DNA of 64,000 bases, taken from Microvirga rosea (lineage in GTDB: Bacteria; Pseudomonadota; Alphaproteobacteria; Rhizobiales; Beijerinckiaceae). Under the pieces are notes generated by a model. The model was not told the DNA's origin. It worked only from the letters and a program-made list of their open reading frames with translations, and ran no database searches. A program made the translations under genes and the position numbers. Within the stretch, counting starts at the first letter, position 1; every line of letters starts with the position of its first letter. Below, one piece after another: positions 8,636 to 17,814 of this stretch. The stretch is taken from NCBI RefSeq assembly GCF_020595095.1, contig NZ_JAJDOP010000001.1:124001-188000 (forward strand), given 5' to 3'.

Positions 8636-10210
8636 CTACCAGATGGAGAAGACGCTGCGGCGCGCCGGCGGCGCTTCCTCGGCGGGACGCGGGACATCCG
8701 GAGGCGTCGCTGGAAAGACGACCGGTTCAGGCTTCGGCGAATGAGTCTCAGCGTGCGCTGGCTCCGGGATCGGCAAAGCCGGTTCCGGCTCTCCGGTGGA
8801 AACCGTGACGCTCTGATCCTCGGAAGCCTCAGGCAGAACGGGCTCCTCCTCCCGGACCGGCAGCGCTTTCGGCGTATCGTCCAGATCGGCGGTCACATCG
8901 TCGCTCATTGCGATCTCCGGGGCGACGAGCACATCCGGAGGCGCTTCCCAGACAAATCCGTCAAGGCGTCCGGTCACGGGCGAAATCGGCGCCCAACGGT
9001 CCGAGACGACGCCGTCGGCGATCCAAGCCGGGTCTCGCGGGGCACGGGTGGCGCGCGCGAGCCATTCCCGGCCACGCCCGGTCGAGCCGTGTTCCGCCTG
9101 CTCGAGGTCCGACATGAACAGGCAGACGCGCATAGTGGGGCGATCGGCCAGAAGCGGCTCCAGAACGTCGCGGGCGCGGTCGAACTCGCGCGCTTCCAGG
9201 GCCGCCCGGGCGACCGCGAGCCGCCCTTCCGGAGCACCGCCCGAGAGCTTCACGAGCGTCTCCGCGCGCTTGAGGCGGTCCAGGGCGGAATCGCCCGGCC
9301 GCAGATTCAAGTAAACCTCCGCCAGATCCGGATGCGGCTGGCTGCGCCAAGCATTTTCCACCACCTTGGCGGCGCGGCGCAGGTCCCCGCGCTGGGACAG
9401 GATACGCCCAGCCAGAACGGCGGCCGGAATCAGCGTGGGGGCAAGTTTCAGGGCATCCTGGGCACTTCTCAGGGCGCCTTCCCGGTCATGCTCATCCCGG
9501 TCCAGGGCATCGGCGGTCAGGAGCACGGCCTTGTGACGCTTTGCGGTCGACTTATCGACAAGGCCAAGGGACGCCCGGCGCTCCACCGCCTCCAGGGCTC
9601 CACGCCAGTTTCGCTCGGCGCATCGGGCTTCCAAAATCGCATCGCTGGCCCAGGTCGCGGCGGGTGCAAGACGCACCGCCTCGGCCGCATATTCATGCGC
9701 GGCCGGAATATCGCCGCGCCGACGGGCCTCCACGAACAATCCACGCAGCCCGAGGACGCGCGTCTCGTCTTCCTCCATCATCTGGGTGAAAGCGGCCTCC
9801 GCGGCGTTGCGATTGCCGGAGACCTGAGCGGATTGGGCCTTCAGCAGCAGCGTCAGGGGCTCGCGGCCGAGAAGGCGCTCGGCTTCTCCCGCATAGCGCC
9901 TCGCCGCGATCGGATCACCGGCTCCGACGGCAACCATCCCCCGTGACACGGCCTGATAACCCCTCGCCCGGCGCCGGGCCCGCGACGCGAACGTGAGGCG
10001 GGATGGGAGCCGGAGAAGCGTTGTGATCGCCGCCCATAGGAGAGCCAGCCCCAATCCCAACCCCGCCAGGGCAACGGCGGCAACCGCCACCGAGGTCTGC
10101 ATCTCGTAGCCGCCGAAGGTGACCAGGACGGTGCCGGGGCGATCCGCCAGCCAGACCGCGCCGAATGCCGCGACACAGAGAAGACCGATAAAGACAAGTG
10201 CACGCCACAT
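8636..10210 (-). CDS. hemY: HemY-like TPR membrane protein of the haem operon
   Basis: 524 residues. It has two N-terminal membrane helices (about 3-22 and 40-66), a basic stretch (RLTFASRARRRARGYQAV), then a HemY_N/TPR region with helical repeats to about residue 400. The tail is Pro/Glu-rich and low in complexity, ending RRSVFSIW. This is the COG3898 HemY family, whose biochemical role in haem synthesis is still unclear. It is the last gene of hemC-hemD-mitofilin-hemY and starts 12 bases after the mitofilin-like stop. It is not the protoporphyrinogen oxidase that shares the name. Confidence 0.9.
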   Translation of the reverse strand: MWRALVFIGLLCVAAFGAVWLADRPGTVLVTFGGYEMQTSVAVAAVALAGLGLGLALLWAAITTLLRLPSRLTFASRARRRARGYQAVSRGMVAVGAGDPIAARRYAGEAERLLGREPLTLLLKAQSAQVSGNRNAAEAAFTQMMEEDETRVLGLRGLFVEARRRGDIPAAHEYAAEAVRLAPAATWASDAILEARCAERNWRGALEAVERRASLGLVDKSTAKRHKAVLLTADALDRDEHDREGALRSAQDALKLAPTLIPAAVLAGRILSQRGDLRRAAKVVENAWRSQPHPDLAEVYLNLRPGDSALDRLKRAETLVKLSGGAPEGRLAVARAALEAREFDRARDVLEPLLADRPTMRVCLFMSDLEQAEHGSTGRGREWLARATRAPRDPAWIADGVVSDRWAPISPVTGRLDGFVWEAPPDVLVAPEIAMSDDVTADLDDTPKALPVREEEPVLPEASEDQSVTVSTGEPEPALPIPEPAHAETHSPKPEPVVFPATPPDVPRPAEEAPPARRSVFSIW

Positions 10211-10222
10211 GCTGGCCTGATC

Positions 10223-11578
10223 CTATTGTTGCGTCGCCGGAAGGGCGGAAAGAGCGCTGTCGGCGGCGGCCTGGGCAGCAGCTTCCGCCTCCGCGCGGGC
10301 CTGTGCTTGGCGCCCCCATTCGTCGGAGAGGCGGCGCGACGGTTCCGGCAGGCTCTGCCATGCCGCGGCCGCCTCCCTGACATTTCCTTGCTCAAGAGCC
10401 TGATCGATCCGGGCGACGAGGCCCGGCACGCCGGCGGAACCGGAATCGTTGACGGGTCGAATGGTCACGATCCGGTCGGTCATTCGCCAGAGCCGGTCGG
10501 TCCAGCTTCCTCCGGACGAAGCGCGATCGTCCCGCAGGATCGCGGTTCGAAGCGGCGCGAAGGATCGGGACAGGTCCGCGGCGGTGGGCGCGCCCTGCTG
10601 GGCGAAGGGCTCCATAGGTTTCAGGCGGCTGGAATCCTTTGAAACCTTCTGGAGGGCCGAAAGGGTTTCCGCGTAAGGCACCCCGCGCCGGAGGGCGTCG
10701 TTCAGACGCGCCGTCAGGGAAAGCCGAAGCGCCGCGAGGGTCGCCTCGTCGGGGCCTTGGGTGACCTTTTGAGACAAGGCGGCGAGCTGCTGGCCGTTCT
10801 CGTTCACCCGGTTGTCGAGGGACTGAACCGATTGCTGAAGCGCCTCCGCCGAGCCTCCGGCCTGCTGCGTGGCCTGGGCCTGCGCCTGCAGCTGGCTTTC
10901 AAGGGCGGCCAGGCGCTCTGTCACGCCCTGCAGGGCAGCCCTGTCCTGCGGACTTTGGGCTTCGGCGGCTGGCCGGTTCAAGGCTTCCCCGGCGCGGGCA
11001 TCCGCCTGGCGCGCCGCGGCCTCGGCGGCCTGAAGGCGCCGGTCGAGGGCCGAGCGCGCGTCCTCCAGGGTCTTGAGGCGCGCTTCCAGGCTCTGGGTAT
11101 TGGCTGGCTGCCCCAATGCGGCAACCCGTTGCTCCAGCTGGGTGAGCCGCTGCGGATCCTGCGAAACGGGCTCGCTCTTCAGAACCTGCAATCCGTAAAC
11201 GAGCCCGGCTCCGACGAGGCCCCCGATGAGGCCGGCCCCCACGAGGGCGCCGGGCGACGTCCGTCGCTCCGGCGCGGGTGACGGCGCACCTGACGGGGGC
11301 GGGGGCAACGGATCGCTCGGGCCGGCCGGGTCCGGGTCGGCGAGAGCGTCGGGACCGGCTGCGGCTGCGATCGAATCGGTCCCGCTTCCGGAATCGAGGC
11401 TTGCCTCGGCCTCCGCCATGGCCTCGCTGACCAGCCGTTCGGTCTCGACATCGGAGATCGTGTCGTCCACGGGCCGGCGGTCATCGACGACCTTGGCCTC
11501 AAGGTCGATCGTTGCCGGTTCGCGCCGGGGCTTCTTGGAGGACGATTTGGGGGCCTTGGGGTCAAAAGAATCGGTCAC
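10223..11578 (-). CDS. Mitofilin/Mic60-like inner-membrane protein (COG4223)
   Basis: 451 residues. A disordered, acidic and Pro-rich N-terminal ~105 residues is followed by a single membrane helix (about 108-130, GALVGAGLIGGLVGAGLVYG). Then comes an Ala/Gln/Glu-rich coiled coil (about 140-280). The C-terminal helical domain (about 290-435, with PYAETLSALQKVS and VREAAAAWQSLP) matches the mitofilin signature region. Length, architecture and position between hemD and hemY agree with the alphaproteobacterial Mic60 homologue, known from Rhodobacter-type bacteria to shape intracytoplasmic membranes. The domain call is by pattern and context; a profile search would settle it. It starts 93 bases after hemD. 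Confidence 0.82.
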   Translation of the reverse strand: MTDSFDPKAPKSSSKKPRREPATIDLEAKVVDDRRPVDDTISDVETERLVSEAMAEAEASLDSGSGTDSIAAAAGPDALADPDPAGPSDPLPPPPSGAPSPAPERRTSPGALVGAGLIGGLVGAGLVYGLQVLKSEPVSQDPQRLTQLEQRVAALGQPANTQSLEARLKTLEDARSALDRRLQAAEAAARQADARAGEALNRPAAEAQSPQDRAALQGVTERLAALESQLQAQAQATQQAGGSAEALQQSVQSLDNRVNENGQQLAALSQKVTQGPDEATLAALRLSLTARLNDALRRGVPYAETLSALQKVSKDSSRLKPMEPFAQQGAPTAADLSRSFAPLRTAILRDDRASSGGSWTDRLWRMTDRIVTIRPVNDSGSAGVPGLVARIDQALEQGNVREAAAAWQSLPEPSRRLSDEWGRQAQARAEAEAAAQAAADSALSALPATQQ

Positions 11579-11671
11579 GGGTCACTCTTGATGAACAAAT
11601 AAGGCAAGCTTGAGCACGGCCTTTCGTTCCCTTTTCGCGAAGCAGGATCCTAAAGGAAGATGTCGCAGGCG

Positions 11672-12361
11672 TCACCGGAGCGTAGCCAGGAGCGCTTCCT
11701 CCTCAGGCCGCGCGGCGATGCGGACCGGCAATCCCAACGCTTCCAGGGACGCCGCCACATCCGCCGAAAGGCAGGCATGGTGAACGGACGACAGGGTCGG
11801 CAAGAGGTCAGCCTCCTTGGTCAGGCGCAGAAAAAGGTCGGCGCTCCGCCTGGAATAATGGAGCACGGCCTGCGCCTGACCAGACCGAAGAGCGTCAGCC
11901 GCGGGCGACGGCAAGGTCTCAAGGGCTCGGGCCTCATAGGCTTCCCACAGGGTGACATGCAGGCCCTGCGCCCGGAGCGAGGCGGCCGGCTCCTCCTTGT
12001 GATGCCGTGCCGTGACATGAAGAAGGCTCTGTCCGGAGGCGAATCGCTCCCGGACGAGCCTCGACAAGGACACGGCGTCCCCTTCCGCCACAAAGACGGA
12101 CTCGAAGCCTGCCGCCCGCACGATGGTCGCCGTTCTGTCGCCGACGGCGAAAACGGGGATGGATTTGCCCATGACGGTCCGCAGGGCGCCTTCCGCATGG
12201 GCGCTGGTGACGATCAGCCCATCCCAGGCCCCTTTGGGCTGCGGCTCGTCCGTGGAGACGATTCGGGTGATCGGCGCCAGGATCGTCTCGTGGCCCAGGC
12301 TCTCGAGGCGGCTTGCCGTGCGCGCCGCGTCCTCCGCGGCGCGGGTGACGAGAACCCGCAT
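11672..12361 (-). CDS. hemD: Uroporphyrinogen-III synthase
   Basis: 229 residues, the usual size. It closes hydroxymethylbilane to uroporphyrinogen III with inversion of ring D. The N-terminus MRVLVTRAAEDAARTASRLE, the WDGLIVTSAHA block (about 46-56) and the second-domain VLHYSRRSADLFLRL segment are typical of the poorly conserved HemD family. Its ATG directly abuts the hemC stop, so hemC and hemD are translated from one message, giving consecutive steps of tetrapyrrole synthesis. Confidence 0.92.
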   Translation of the reverse strand: MRVLVTRAAEDAARTASRLESLGHETILAPITRIVSTDEPQPKGAWDGLIVTSAHAEGALRTVMGKSIPVFAVGDRTATIVRAAGFESVFVAEGDAVSLSRLVRERFASGQSLLHVTARHHKEEPAASLRAQGLHVTLWEAYEARALETLPSPAADALRSGQAQAVLHYSRRSADLFLRLTKEADLLPTLSSVHHACLSADVAASLEALGLPVRIAARPEEEALLATLR

Positions 12362-13288
12362 TCAGAGCTCGAGGAAATCGAGCGGCATGCGTGAGCGCAG
12401 ATCGAGTCCGGCTTCACGGCCGAGCGCCGCCGCATCGGCCGGCGCGCCGTGGCGCCGGACATCGAGACTTTCCGAGCCGTCCGGGCGCAGCACGAGGCCG
12501 CGCATGTCGAGCTCTCCGCCGACAATCCGGGCATGCCCGGCGATCGGTGTCCGGCAGGATCCGTCCATCACCGTCAGAAAGGCGCGCTCCGCCGCAAGGG
12601 CATAACCGGTCTCGGGATCGAGGATCGGCCGGATCGCCTGCTCCACCCGGTTATCGCCGGTCCGGATCGTGATCGCGATGGCGCCTTGGCCTACGGCGGG
12701 GAGAAAATCGTCCACGTCGAGAACGTCCGTCACGTGCTCGGTCAGGCCGAGGCGGCGCAGGCCGGCCATGGCCAGGAGCGTCGCATCCACTTCCCCGCGT
12801 TCGAGCTTTGCGAGCCGCGTTTCCACGTTTCCGCGCAGCAGCGTGACTTTCAGATCGGGCCGCAGACGGCGGATCTCGGCCTGGCGGCGCAAGGACGCGG
12901 AGCCGACGACGGCGCCTTCCGGCAGATCCTTCAGGCTCTTGGCCCGCAGGCTGATGAAGGCATCGCGCACATCTTCCCGGGGCAGATAGCCGGCAATCGC
13001 GATCCCTTCCGGCAGCGCCGTCGGCAGGTCCTTGGCCGAATGCACGGCCAGATCGATGGACCCTTCGAGAAGGGCGACGTCGAGTTCCTTGGTGAACAAC
13101 CCTTTTCCGCCCGCCTCGGACAGCGCGCGGTCCTGAATGCGGTCACCCGTCGTCTTGATGATCTGCAAAAGCAACTGCTCGGGAGCAAGGCCATGCGCGT
13201 CCCCGAGCCGCCTCTGCGTCTCGTGGGCCTGAGCCAGCGCCAGCGGAGAGCCGCGCGTGCCGATGACGAAGGCGGATGAGGCGGGCAT
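12362..13288 (-). CDS. hemC: Hydroxymethylbilane synthase (porphobilinogen deaminase)
   Basis: 308 residues. It polymerises four porphobilinogens into hydroxymethylbilane. It shows FVIGTRGSPLALAQA at the N-terminus, the catalytic Asp87 in HSAKDLPT, arginine-rich substrate-binding loops (GSASLRRQAEIRRLRPDL), and the dipyrromethane-cofactor cysteine Cys245 in GSCRTPIAGHA. It is the first gene of the haem operon and divergent from tsaD across 128 bases that should hold both promoters. Confidence 0.97.
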   Translation of the reverse strand: MPASSAFVIGTRGSPLALAQAHETQRRLGDAHGLAPEQLLLQIIKTTGDRIQDRALSEAGGKGLFTKELDVALLEGSIDLAVHSAKDLPTALPEGIAIAGYLPREDVRDAFISLRAKSLKDLPEGAVVGSASLRRQAEIRRLRPDLKVTLLRGNVETRLAKLERGEVDATLLAMAGLRRLGLTEHVTDVLDVDDFLPAVGQGAIAITIRTGDNRVEQAIRPILDPETGYALAAERAFLTVMDGSCRTPIAGHARIVGGELDMRGLVLRPDGSESLDVRRHGAPADAAALGREAGLDLRSRMPLDFLEL

Positions 13289-13416
13289 TCTGGGTGTCTT
13301 CTCCTCTAAGGTGAGATCGGTGTTTGATCTTGGATGGCGCGGCGGACTATAGGGGGAGGACAGGCGGGCCGTGAAGCCCGAAAGATCAGCTCCAACGAAC
13401 CATAGCTTGCACGATC

Positions 13417-14472
13417 ATGCGCATTCTCGGGATTGAGACGACCTGCGACGAAACAGCCGCCGCCGTGGTTGGCATCGGCTTCGACGGACGTGGGGAAATT
13501 CTCTCCAACGAGGTCCTGAGCCAAATCGCCGAGCATGCCCGCTACGGAGGCGTGGTTCCTGAAATCGCGGCGCGGGCCCATGTGGAAGTCATCGACCGGC
13601 TCGTGGCGCGCGCGCTCAAGAACGCCAATTGCACCATCAATGACATCGATGGGATCGCGGCGGCGGCGGGGCCGGGCCTGATCGGCGGCGTGCTGGTGGG
13701 CCTCACGACGGCCAAAGCCATTTCGCTCGTGACGCGCAAGCCCCTGATGGCGGTGAATCATCTGGAAGCTCACGCGCTCACCGCGCGGCTGACGGACGGC
13801 ATCGGTTTCCCGTTCCTGCTTCTCCTGGCGTCCGGCGGGCACACGCAGCTCGTCGCCGTGCGGGGAATCGGCGATTACGTGCGGCTCGGAACCACGATCG
13901 ACGATGCCATCGGCGAAGCCTTCGACAAGGTGGCGAAGCTCCTGGGCCTTCCCTATCCCGGCGGCCCTCATGTGGAGCAGGAAGCCACCCGCGGCAATCC
14001 GGAGCGTTTTGCGCTTCCCCGGCCCATGATGGGGCGGCCGGAACCGAACTTTTCCCTTTCCGGCCTCAAGACCGCCGTGCGAGTGGAGGCCGAGCGCATC
14101 GCCCCCCTGACGCAGAGCGATGTGGCCGATCTTTGCGCCAGCTTCCAGGCTGCGATCGTCGACACGGTGGTGGACCGCACCCGCACGGGTCTTCGGGCGT
14201 TCCGGGATATCGCCGGTCATCCGACCGCCCTCGTGGTGGCCGGAGGCGTCGCGGCGAACCAGGCGATGCGCCAGGCGTTGCAGCGGCTTGCGGTGGAAAC
14301 GGGTCTGCGCCTCATCGCACCGCCTTTGTCCTTGTGCGGAGACAACGGCGCGATGATCGCCTGGGCCGGCCTGGAGCGCATGCGGCTCGGTCTCATCGAC
14401 GACATCTCGGCCCCGGCCCGCGCGCGCTGGCCCCTCGATTCGAGCCGCGACGAGGCGGGAGCCAAAGCCTGA
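13417..14472 (+). CDS. tsaD: tRNA N6-adenosine threonylcarbamoyltransferase
   Basis: 351 residues. It transfers the threonylcarbamoyl group to A37 of ANN-decoding tRNAs (t6A). It begins [18 protein letters not shown]. The iron site HLEAH (His115, His119), the ASGGHTQL nucleotide loop and the C-terminal [12 protein letters not shown] motif are intact. It is the first gene of a plus-strand operon: its TGA shares one base with the ATG of the following GNAT gene. Divergence from hemC is common in this bacterial order. Confidence 0.97.
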   Translation: MRILGIETTCDETAAAVVGIGFDGRGEILSNEVLSQIAEHARYGGVVPEIAARAHVEVIDRLVARALKNANCTINDIDGIAAAAGPGLIGGVLVGLTTAKAISLVTRKPLMAVNHLEAHALTARLTDGIGFPFLLLLASGGHTQLVAVRGIGDYVRLGTTIDDAIGEAFDKVAKLLGLPYPGGPHVEQEATRGNPERFALPRPMMGRPEPNFSLSGLKTAVRVEAERIAPLTQSDVADLCASFQAAIVDTVVDRTRTGLRAFRDIAGHPTALVVAGGVAANQAMRQALQRLAVETGLRLIAPPLSLCGDNGAMIAWAGLERMRLGLIDDISAPARARWPLDSSRDEAGAKA

Positions 14473-15056
14473 TGCCGCCTTGCCCGGGGAAACTCGCGTC
14501 CGAGCGCCTGATCCTGCGCCGCTGGCGCCGGGAGGATTTTGCGCCCTACGCCGCCATGTGCGCCGATCCGGACGTCATGCGCTATTTTCCAAGCCTTCGC
14601 ACGGCCGAGGAAAGCACCGTTGAGGCACGCAGCCATGACGCCTCCTTCGATGCGGAAGGATTTGGCCTTTGGGCGCTGGAGATCCCGGGAGAAGCCCGCT
14701 TCATCGGCTATACGGGCCTTCGGCGGATCCTGCGGCCGATGCCCTTCACGCCCTCCATCGAGATCGGCTGGAGATTGGGCAGCGCATGGTGGGGCAATGG
14801 ATATGCCACGGAAGCCGCCCGCACGGCTCTGCGCGATTTCTTCGACCGCACCGAACATCCGGAAATCGTGTCGTTCACATCACGTCCTAACACTCCCTCC
14901 CGGCGGGTGATGGAACGTCTCGGCATGGTGCGAGATCTCGACGGGGATTTCGATCACCCGGCTCTCGCCGAGGGACATCCGCTTCGCCCTCACGTGCTGT
15001 ATCGGCTGTCCCGCGAGCAATTCGAAAAAGCCGCGACGGCAGGACGCGCCGCATGA
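14472..15056 (+). CDS. GNAT-family N-acetyltransferase (RimJ/RimL type)
   Basis: 194 residues. The ATG at 14472 overlaps the tsaD stop and fixes the start. The sequence follows the Acetyltransf_3 pattern: LASERLILRRWRREDFAPYA at the start, PDVMRYFP, the central IEIGWRLGSAWWGNGYATEA (beta4 with the acetyl-CoA pyrophosphate loop), and NTPSRRVMERLGM near the end. This is the ribosomal-protein-alanine acetyltransferase-like class rather than RimI. The substrate is unknown. Its own stop overlaps the gpsA start (ATGA), so it is embedded in the operon. Confidence 0.9.
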   Translation: MPPCPGKLASERLILRRWRREDFAPYAAMCADPDVMRYFPSLRTAEESTVEARSHDASFDAEGFGLWALEIPGEARFIGYTGLRRILRPMPFTPSIEIGWRLGSAWWGNGYATEAARTALRDFFDRTEHPEIVSFTSRPNTPSRRVMERLGMVRDLDGDFDHPALAEGHPLRPHVLYRLSREQFEKAATAGRAA

Positions 15057-16045
15057 GTTCTGTACGGCGAATCGGGGTCGCGGGCGCCGGAGCCTGGGGA
15101 ACGGCGCTCGCCAACGCAGCCGCCCTTGCGGGCAGCGAGGTCGTGCTGTGGATGCGAAATCCCGAACAGGCGGCGGCTCTTGCGGCAACGCGCACGAATG
15201 AGCGTTTCCTCCCCGGTATTCGCCTTCACGACCGGATCCGTCCGACCGCTGCCCTCGCCGATCTGGCGCGCATGTCGGCCGTTCTCCTGGTGACACCGGC
15301 GCAGACAACCCGGGACATGGGCGCGGCCCTTGCCGCCGTGCTGCCGTCCGATACGCCCCTGGTGCTCTGCGCCAAGGGGATCGAGCGCGAAACGGGCGCC
15401 TTCCTGTGCGATGTCGTCGAGGCCGTCCGGCCCGGCGGCCCCTTGGCGGTCCTGTCCGGTCCGAGCTTTGCGGACGACGTCGCCCGGGGCCTGCCGACCG
15501 CCGTGACCCTGGCCTGCCGGGATGCCGTGCTCGCGGAGGATATGGCGACCGCCCTGTCCGGCCCGACCTTCCGGGTTTACCACCGCACCGATATCCGCGG
15601 GGTCGAGATCGGCGGAGCGGCCAAGAACGTTCTGGCGATCGCCTGCGGAGCGGTGGCGGGCCGTGGCCTTGGCGAGAGCGCGAAGGCGGCTCTCATCGCA
15701 CGCGGCTTCGCCGAACTCCTGCGCTTCGCCCGGGCTTACGGAGGCGAGGCGGAAACGCTGATGGGCCTTTCCGGCCTGGGAGATCTGGTTCTCACCTGCT
15801 CCACGGCGCATTCGCGCAACTTCGCCTTCGGCCAGCGTCTCGGTCAGGGTCTTTCACCGGAGGAAGCCGCCGGGGGCAAGCTGGTCGAGGGAGCCACCAC
15901 GGCGCGCGCCCTTGTGGCCCTCGCCCGCGCCAAGGGGATCGACATGCCCATCGCGGAAGCCGTGGACCAGATCCTCAGCGGCGCCTGCACCATCGACCGG
16001 GCCGTCGACCTGCTGATGAACCGCCCGATCAAGTCCGAGCATTGA
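15053..16045 (+). CDS. gpsA: NAD(P)-dependent glycerol-3-phosphate dehydrogenase
   Basis: 330 residues. It reduces dihydroxyacetone phosphate to sn-glycerol-3-phosphate, the backbone for phospholipids. The Rossmann motif GVAGAGAWGTALA is at residues ~6-18. The catalytic lysine is Lys191 in GGAAKNVLAIACG. AYGGEAETLMGLSGLGDLVLT and NFAFGQRLGQG are conserved substrate-side blocks. The ATG overlaps the GNAT stop by four bases, and the EVE gene follows after 11 bases. Confidence 0.96.
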   Translation: MSSVRRIGVAGAGAWGTALANAAALAGSEVVLWMRNPEQAAALAATRTNERFLPGIRLHDRIRPTAALADLARMSAVLLVTPAQTTRDMGAALAAVLPSDTPLVLCAKGIERETGAFLCDVVEAVRPGGPLAVLSGPSFADDVARGLPTAVTLACRDAVLAEDMATALSGPTFRVYHRTDIRGVEIGGAAKNVLAIACGAVAGRGLGESAKAALIARGFAELLRFARAYGGEAETLMGLSGLGDLVLTCSTAHSRNFAFGQRLGQGLSPEEAAGGKLVEGATTARALVALARAKGIDMPIAEAVDQILSGACTIDRAVDLLMNRPIKSEH

Positions 16046-16056
16046 GGAAGCCCGCC

Positions 16057-16470
16057 ATGGCCCATTGGCTCTACAAGTCCGAACCCTCCGTCTGGTCCTG
16101 GGACAGCCAGGTCGCACAAGGTGCCAAGGGCACCTTCTGGAACGGAGTAAGGAACCACGTCGCCAAGCAGAACCTGATGGCGATGCGCCTCGGCGAGCAG
16201 GGCTTCTTCTACCATTCCAACGAAGGCAAGGCGATTGTCGGCATCGTCGAGGTGATCAAGGAATACTACCCCGATCACACGGACCAGACGGGCAAGTTCG
16301 GCATGGTCGACATCAAGGCCCTGAAGCCGCTCAAGCGGCCGGTCACGCTCGAGGACATCAAGGCCGAACCGAAGCTCAAGGACATGATCCTGGTGAACAA
16401 CTCCCGTTTATCCGTCCAGCCGGTGACCGACGCGGAATGGGCCTTGATCTGCAAGATGGGCGGGTTGTGA
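16057..16470 (+). CDS. EVE-domain protein
   Basis: 137 residues, a single EVE (PUA-like) domain. It starts MAHWLYKSEPSVWSWDSQ, and the WNGVRNHVAKQNL, GFFYHSNEGKAIVGIVEV and LKDMILVNNSRLSVQPV blocks are the family core. EVE proteins resemble human THYN1 and are thought to bind modified bases in DNA or RNA. The alphaproteobacterial stand-alone form is widespread and its target is not known. It is the last gene of tsaD-GNAT-gpsA-EVE. The ATG at 16057 was chosen because it begins the conserved domain and sits shortly after gpsA. Confidence 0.93.
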   Translation: MAHWLYKSEPSVWSWDSQVAQGAKGTFWNGVRNHVAKQNLMAMRLGEQGFFYHSNEGKAIVGIVEVIKEYYPDHTDQTGKFGMVDIKALKPLKRPVTLEDIKAEPKLKDMILVNNSRLSVQPVTDAEWALICKMGGL

Positions 16471-16479
16471 GAGCGCGGC

Positions 16480-17751
16480 TCAGTCGCCGTCCCATCGTTT
16501 CATGACAACGGAAGCATTGACGCCGCCAAAGCCGAAGCCATTGGAAAGCGCATACTCGATCGGCATGTGCCGCGCCTGCGGGCCGACAAGATCGAGCCCT
16601 TCCGCCGCCTCGTCCGGTTCGTGAAGATTGAGCGTCGGCGGCAGAATACCGTCGCGGAGGGCCAGCAGGGTGAAGATCGCCTCCAGGCCGCCCGCGGCGC
16701 CCAGAAGATGCCCCGTTGCCGACTTGGTCGCCGAAATGGCGGGTGACGTCTTGCCGAAGAGAGTCCGGATGGCGGCAAGCTCTCCACGATCGCCCACAGG
16801 CGTCGAGGTGGAATGGGCGTTGAGATGGCCGATCCGGTCCGGGCTCAACCCGGCATCCTGGAGAGCAAGGGCCATGGCCCGGCGGGCTCCATCCCCGTCC
16901 TCGGGCCCGGCGGTCATATGGTAGGCATCCGCCGAGGTGCCGTAGCCGACGATTTCCGCAAGGGGCACCGCGCCCCGTGCGAGGGCATGGCCGAGCTCCT
17001 CCAGAACCATGATGCCGGCCCCCTCTCCCATGACGAAGCCGTCCCGTGCCGTATCGAAGGGGCGCGAGGCTTCCTCAGGACGATCGTTGAACCCGGTGGA
17101 GAGCGCGCGCGCCGCCGCGAAGCCCGCCAGGCTGACGCGATCGATGCAGGCCTCGGCCCCACCGGCGATGGCCGCATCGGCCTCGCCCGTGCGGATCAGC
17201 CGCGCAGCGTCTCCCAGGGCCTGGACGCTCGCCGCGCAGGCGGTCGTCGGAGCGCCGAGCGGTCCCTTCAGGCCGTGTCGGATGGAGACCTGCCCGGCCG
17301 CAAGATTGGCGAGAAACGACGGGACCGTGAACGGAGAGAGCCGTCGCGGGCCTTTTTCACGCACGGTTGTGGCTGCATCCATCATGGCCGGAAAGCCTCC
17401 GACGCCGGATGCGATGATCGTGGCGGTCCGCTCGCCGCGTTGCTCGTCGGTCTCCCAGCCGGCCTGGAGAAGCGCCTCGTCGGCCGCCGCGAGGGCGAAC
17501 TGGATGAAGCGATCCATTTTTTTCTGGTCCTTGGGCGGCAACACGCGGTTCGGATCAAACCCTGCTTCCGCATCCTCGTCCGATCCCGGCACCTGTCCGG
17601 CGATCTTCACCGGCAGGTCTCTCGCGGTTTCCTCGGGCAAGGCGCGAATGCCCGATCTGCCGGCCAGAAGACGCTTCCAGGCGGTCTCCGCTCCGACGCC
17701 CAACGGGGACACAACGCCCATCCCGGTGACCACAACCCGACGACGAATCAT
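16480..17751 (-). CDS. Beta-ketoacyl-ACP synthase II (FabF-type)
   Basis: 423 residues. It condenses malonyl-ACP with an acyl chain. The catalytic triad is complete: Cys172 (TTACAAS), His313 (NAHSTSTPVGD) and His348 (SATGHLLGAAG), with Lys343 also in place. RRRVVVTGMGVVSPLG is the usual N-terminus. It stands alone, away from acpP or fabG, and shares a divergent promoter with a MarR regulator. It is therefore more likely a second, regulated KAS II than the housekeeping fabF. Its 3' end converges on the EVE gene. Confidence 0.93.
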   Translation of the reverse strand: MIRRRVVVTGMGVVSPLGVGAETAWKRLLAGRSGIRALPEETARDLPVKIAGQVPGSDEDAEAGFDPNRVLPPKDQKKMDRFIQFALAAADEALLQAGWETDEQRGERTATIIASGVGGFPAMMDAATTVREKGPRRLSPFTVPSFLANLAAGQVSIRHGLKGPLGAPTTACAASVQALGDAARLIRTGEADAAIAGGAEACIDRVSLAGFAAARALSTGFNDRPEEASRPFDTARDGFVMGEGAGIMVLEELGHALARGAVPLAEIVGYGTSADAYHMTAGPEDGDGARRAMALALQDAGLSPDRIGHLNAHSTSTPVGDRGELAAIRTLFGKTSPAISATKSATGHLLGAAGGLEAIFTLLALRDGILPPTLNLHEPDEAAEGLDLVGPQARHMPIEYALSNGFGFGGVNASVVMKRWDGD

Positions 17752-17760
17752 CTGCTACTC

Positions 17761-17786
17761 CTAAATAATGTATATACACTATTAGG
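17761..17786. promoter_or_regulatory. Palindromic operator between fabF-like and marR genes
   Basis: The 63-base divergent gap holds a 16-bp near-perfect palindrome, TAATGTATATACACTA (17766-17781), with 14 of 16 positions symmetric. It is flanked by CCTAA on the left and TTAGG on the right. The size and symmetry fit a MarR dimer site. It lies 15 bp upstream of the fabF-type start and 34 bp upstream of the marR start, so it could control both. Confidence 0.6.
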
Positions 17787-17814
17787 AACACGAGTCTTTT
17801 GCTAGACTCGCCCG

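Noticed and set aside
8594-9946. A 450-codon plus-strand frame over hemY
   Set aside because: Arg/Gly-rich shadow of the hemY-coding strand, and it begins directly beside the tRNA without a ribosome site.
14472-15056. RimI identity for the GNAT next to tsaD
   Set aside because: RimI is about 150 residues with a different N-terminus; this one follows the RimJ/RimL Acetyltransf_3 pattern.
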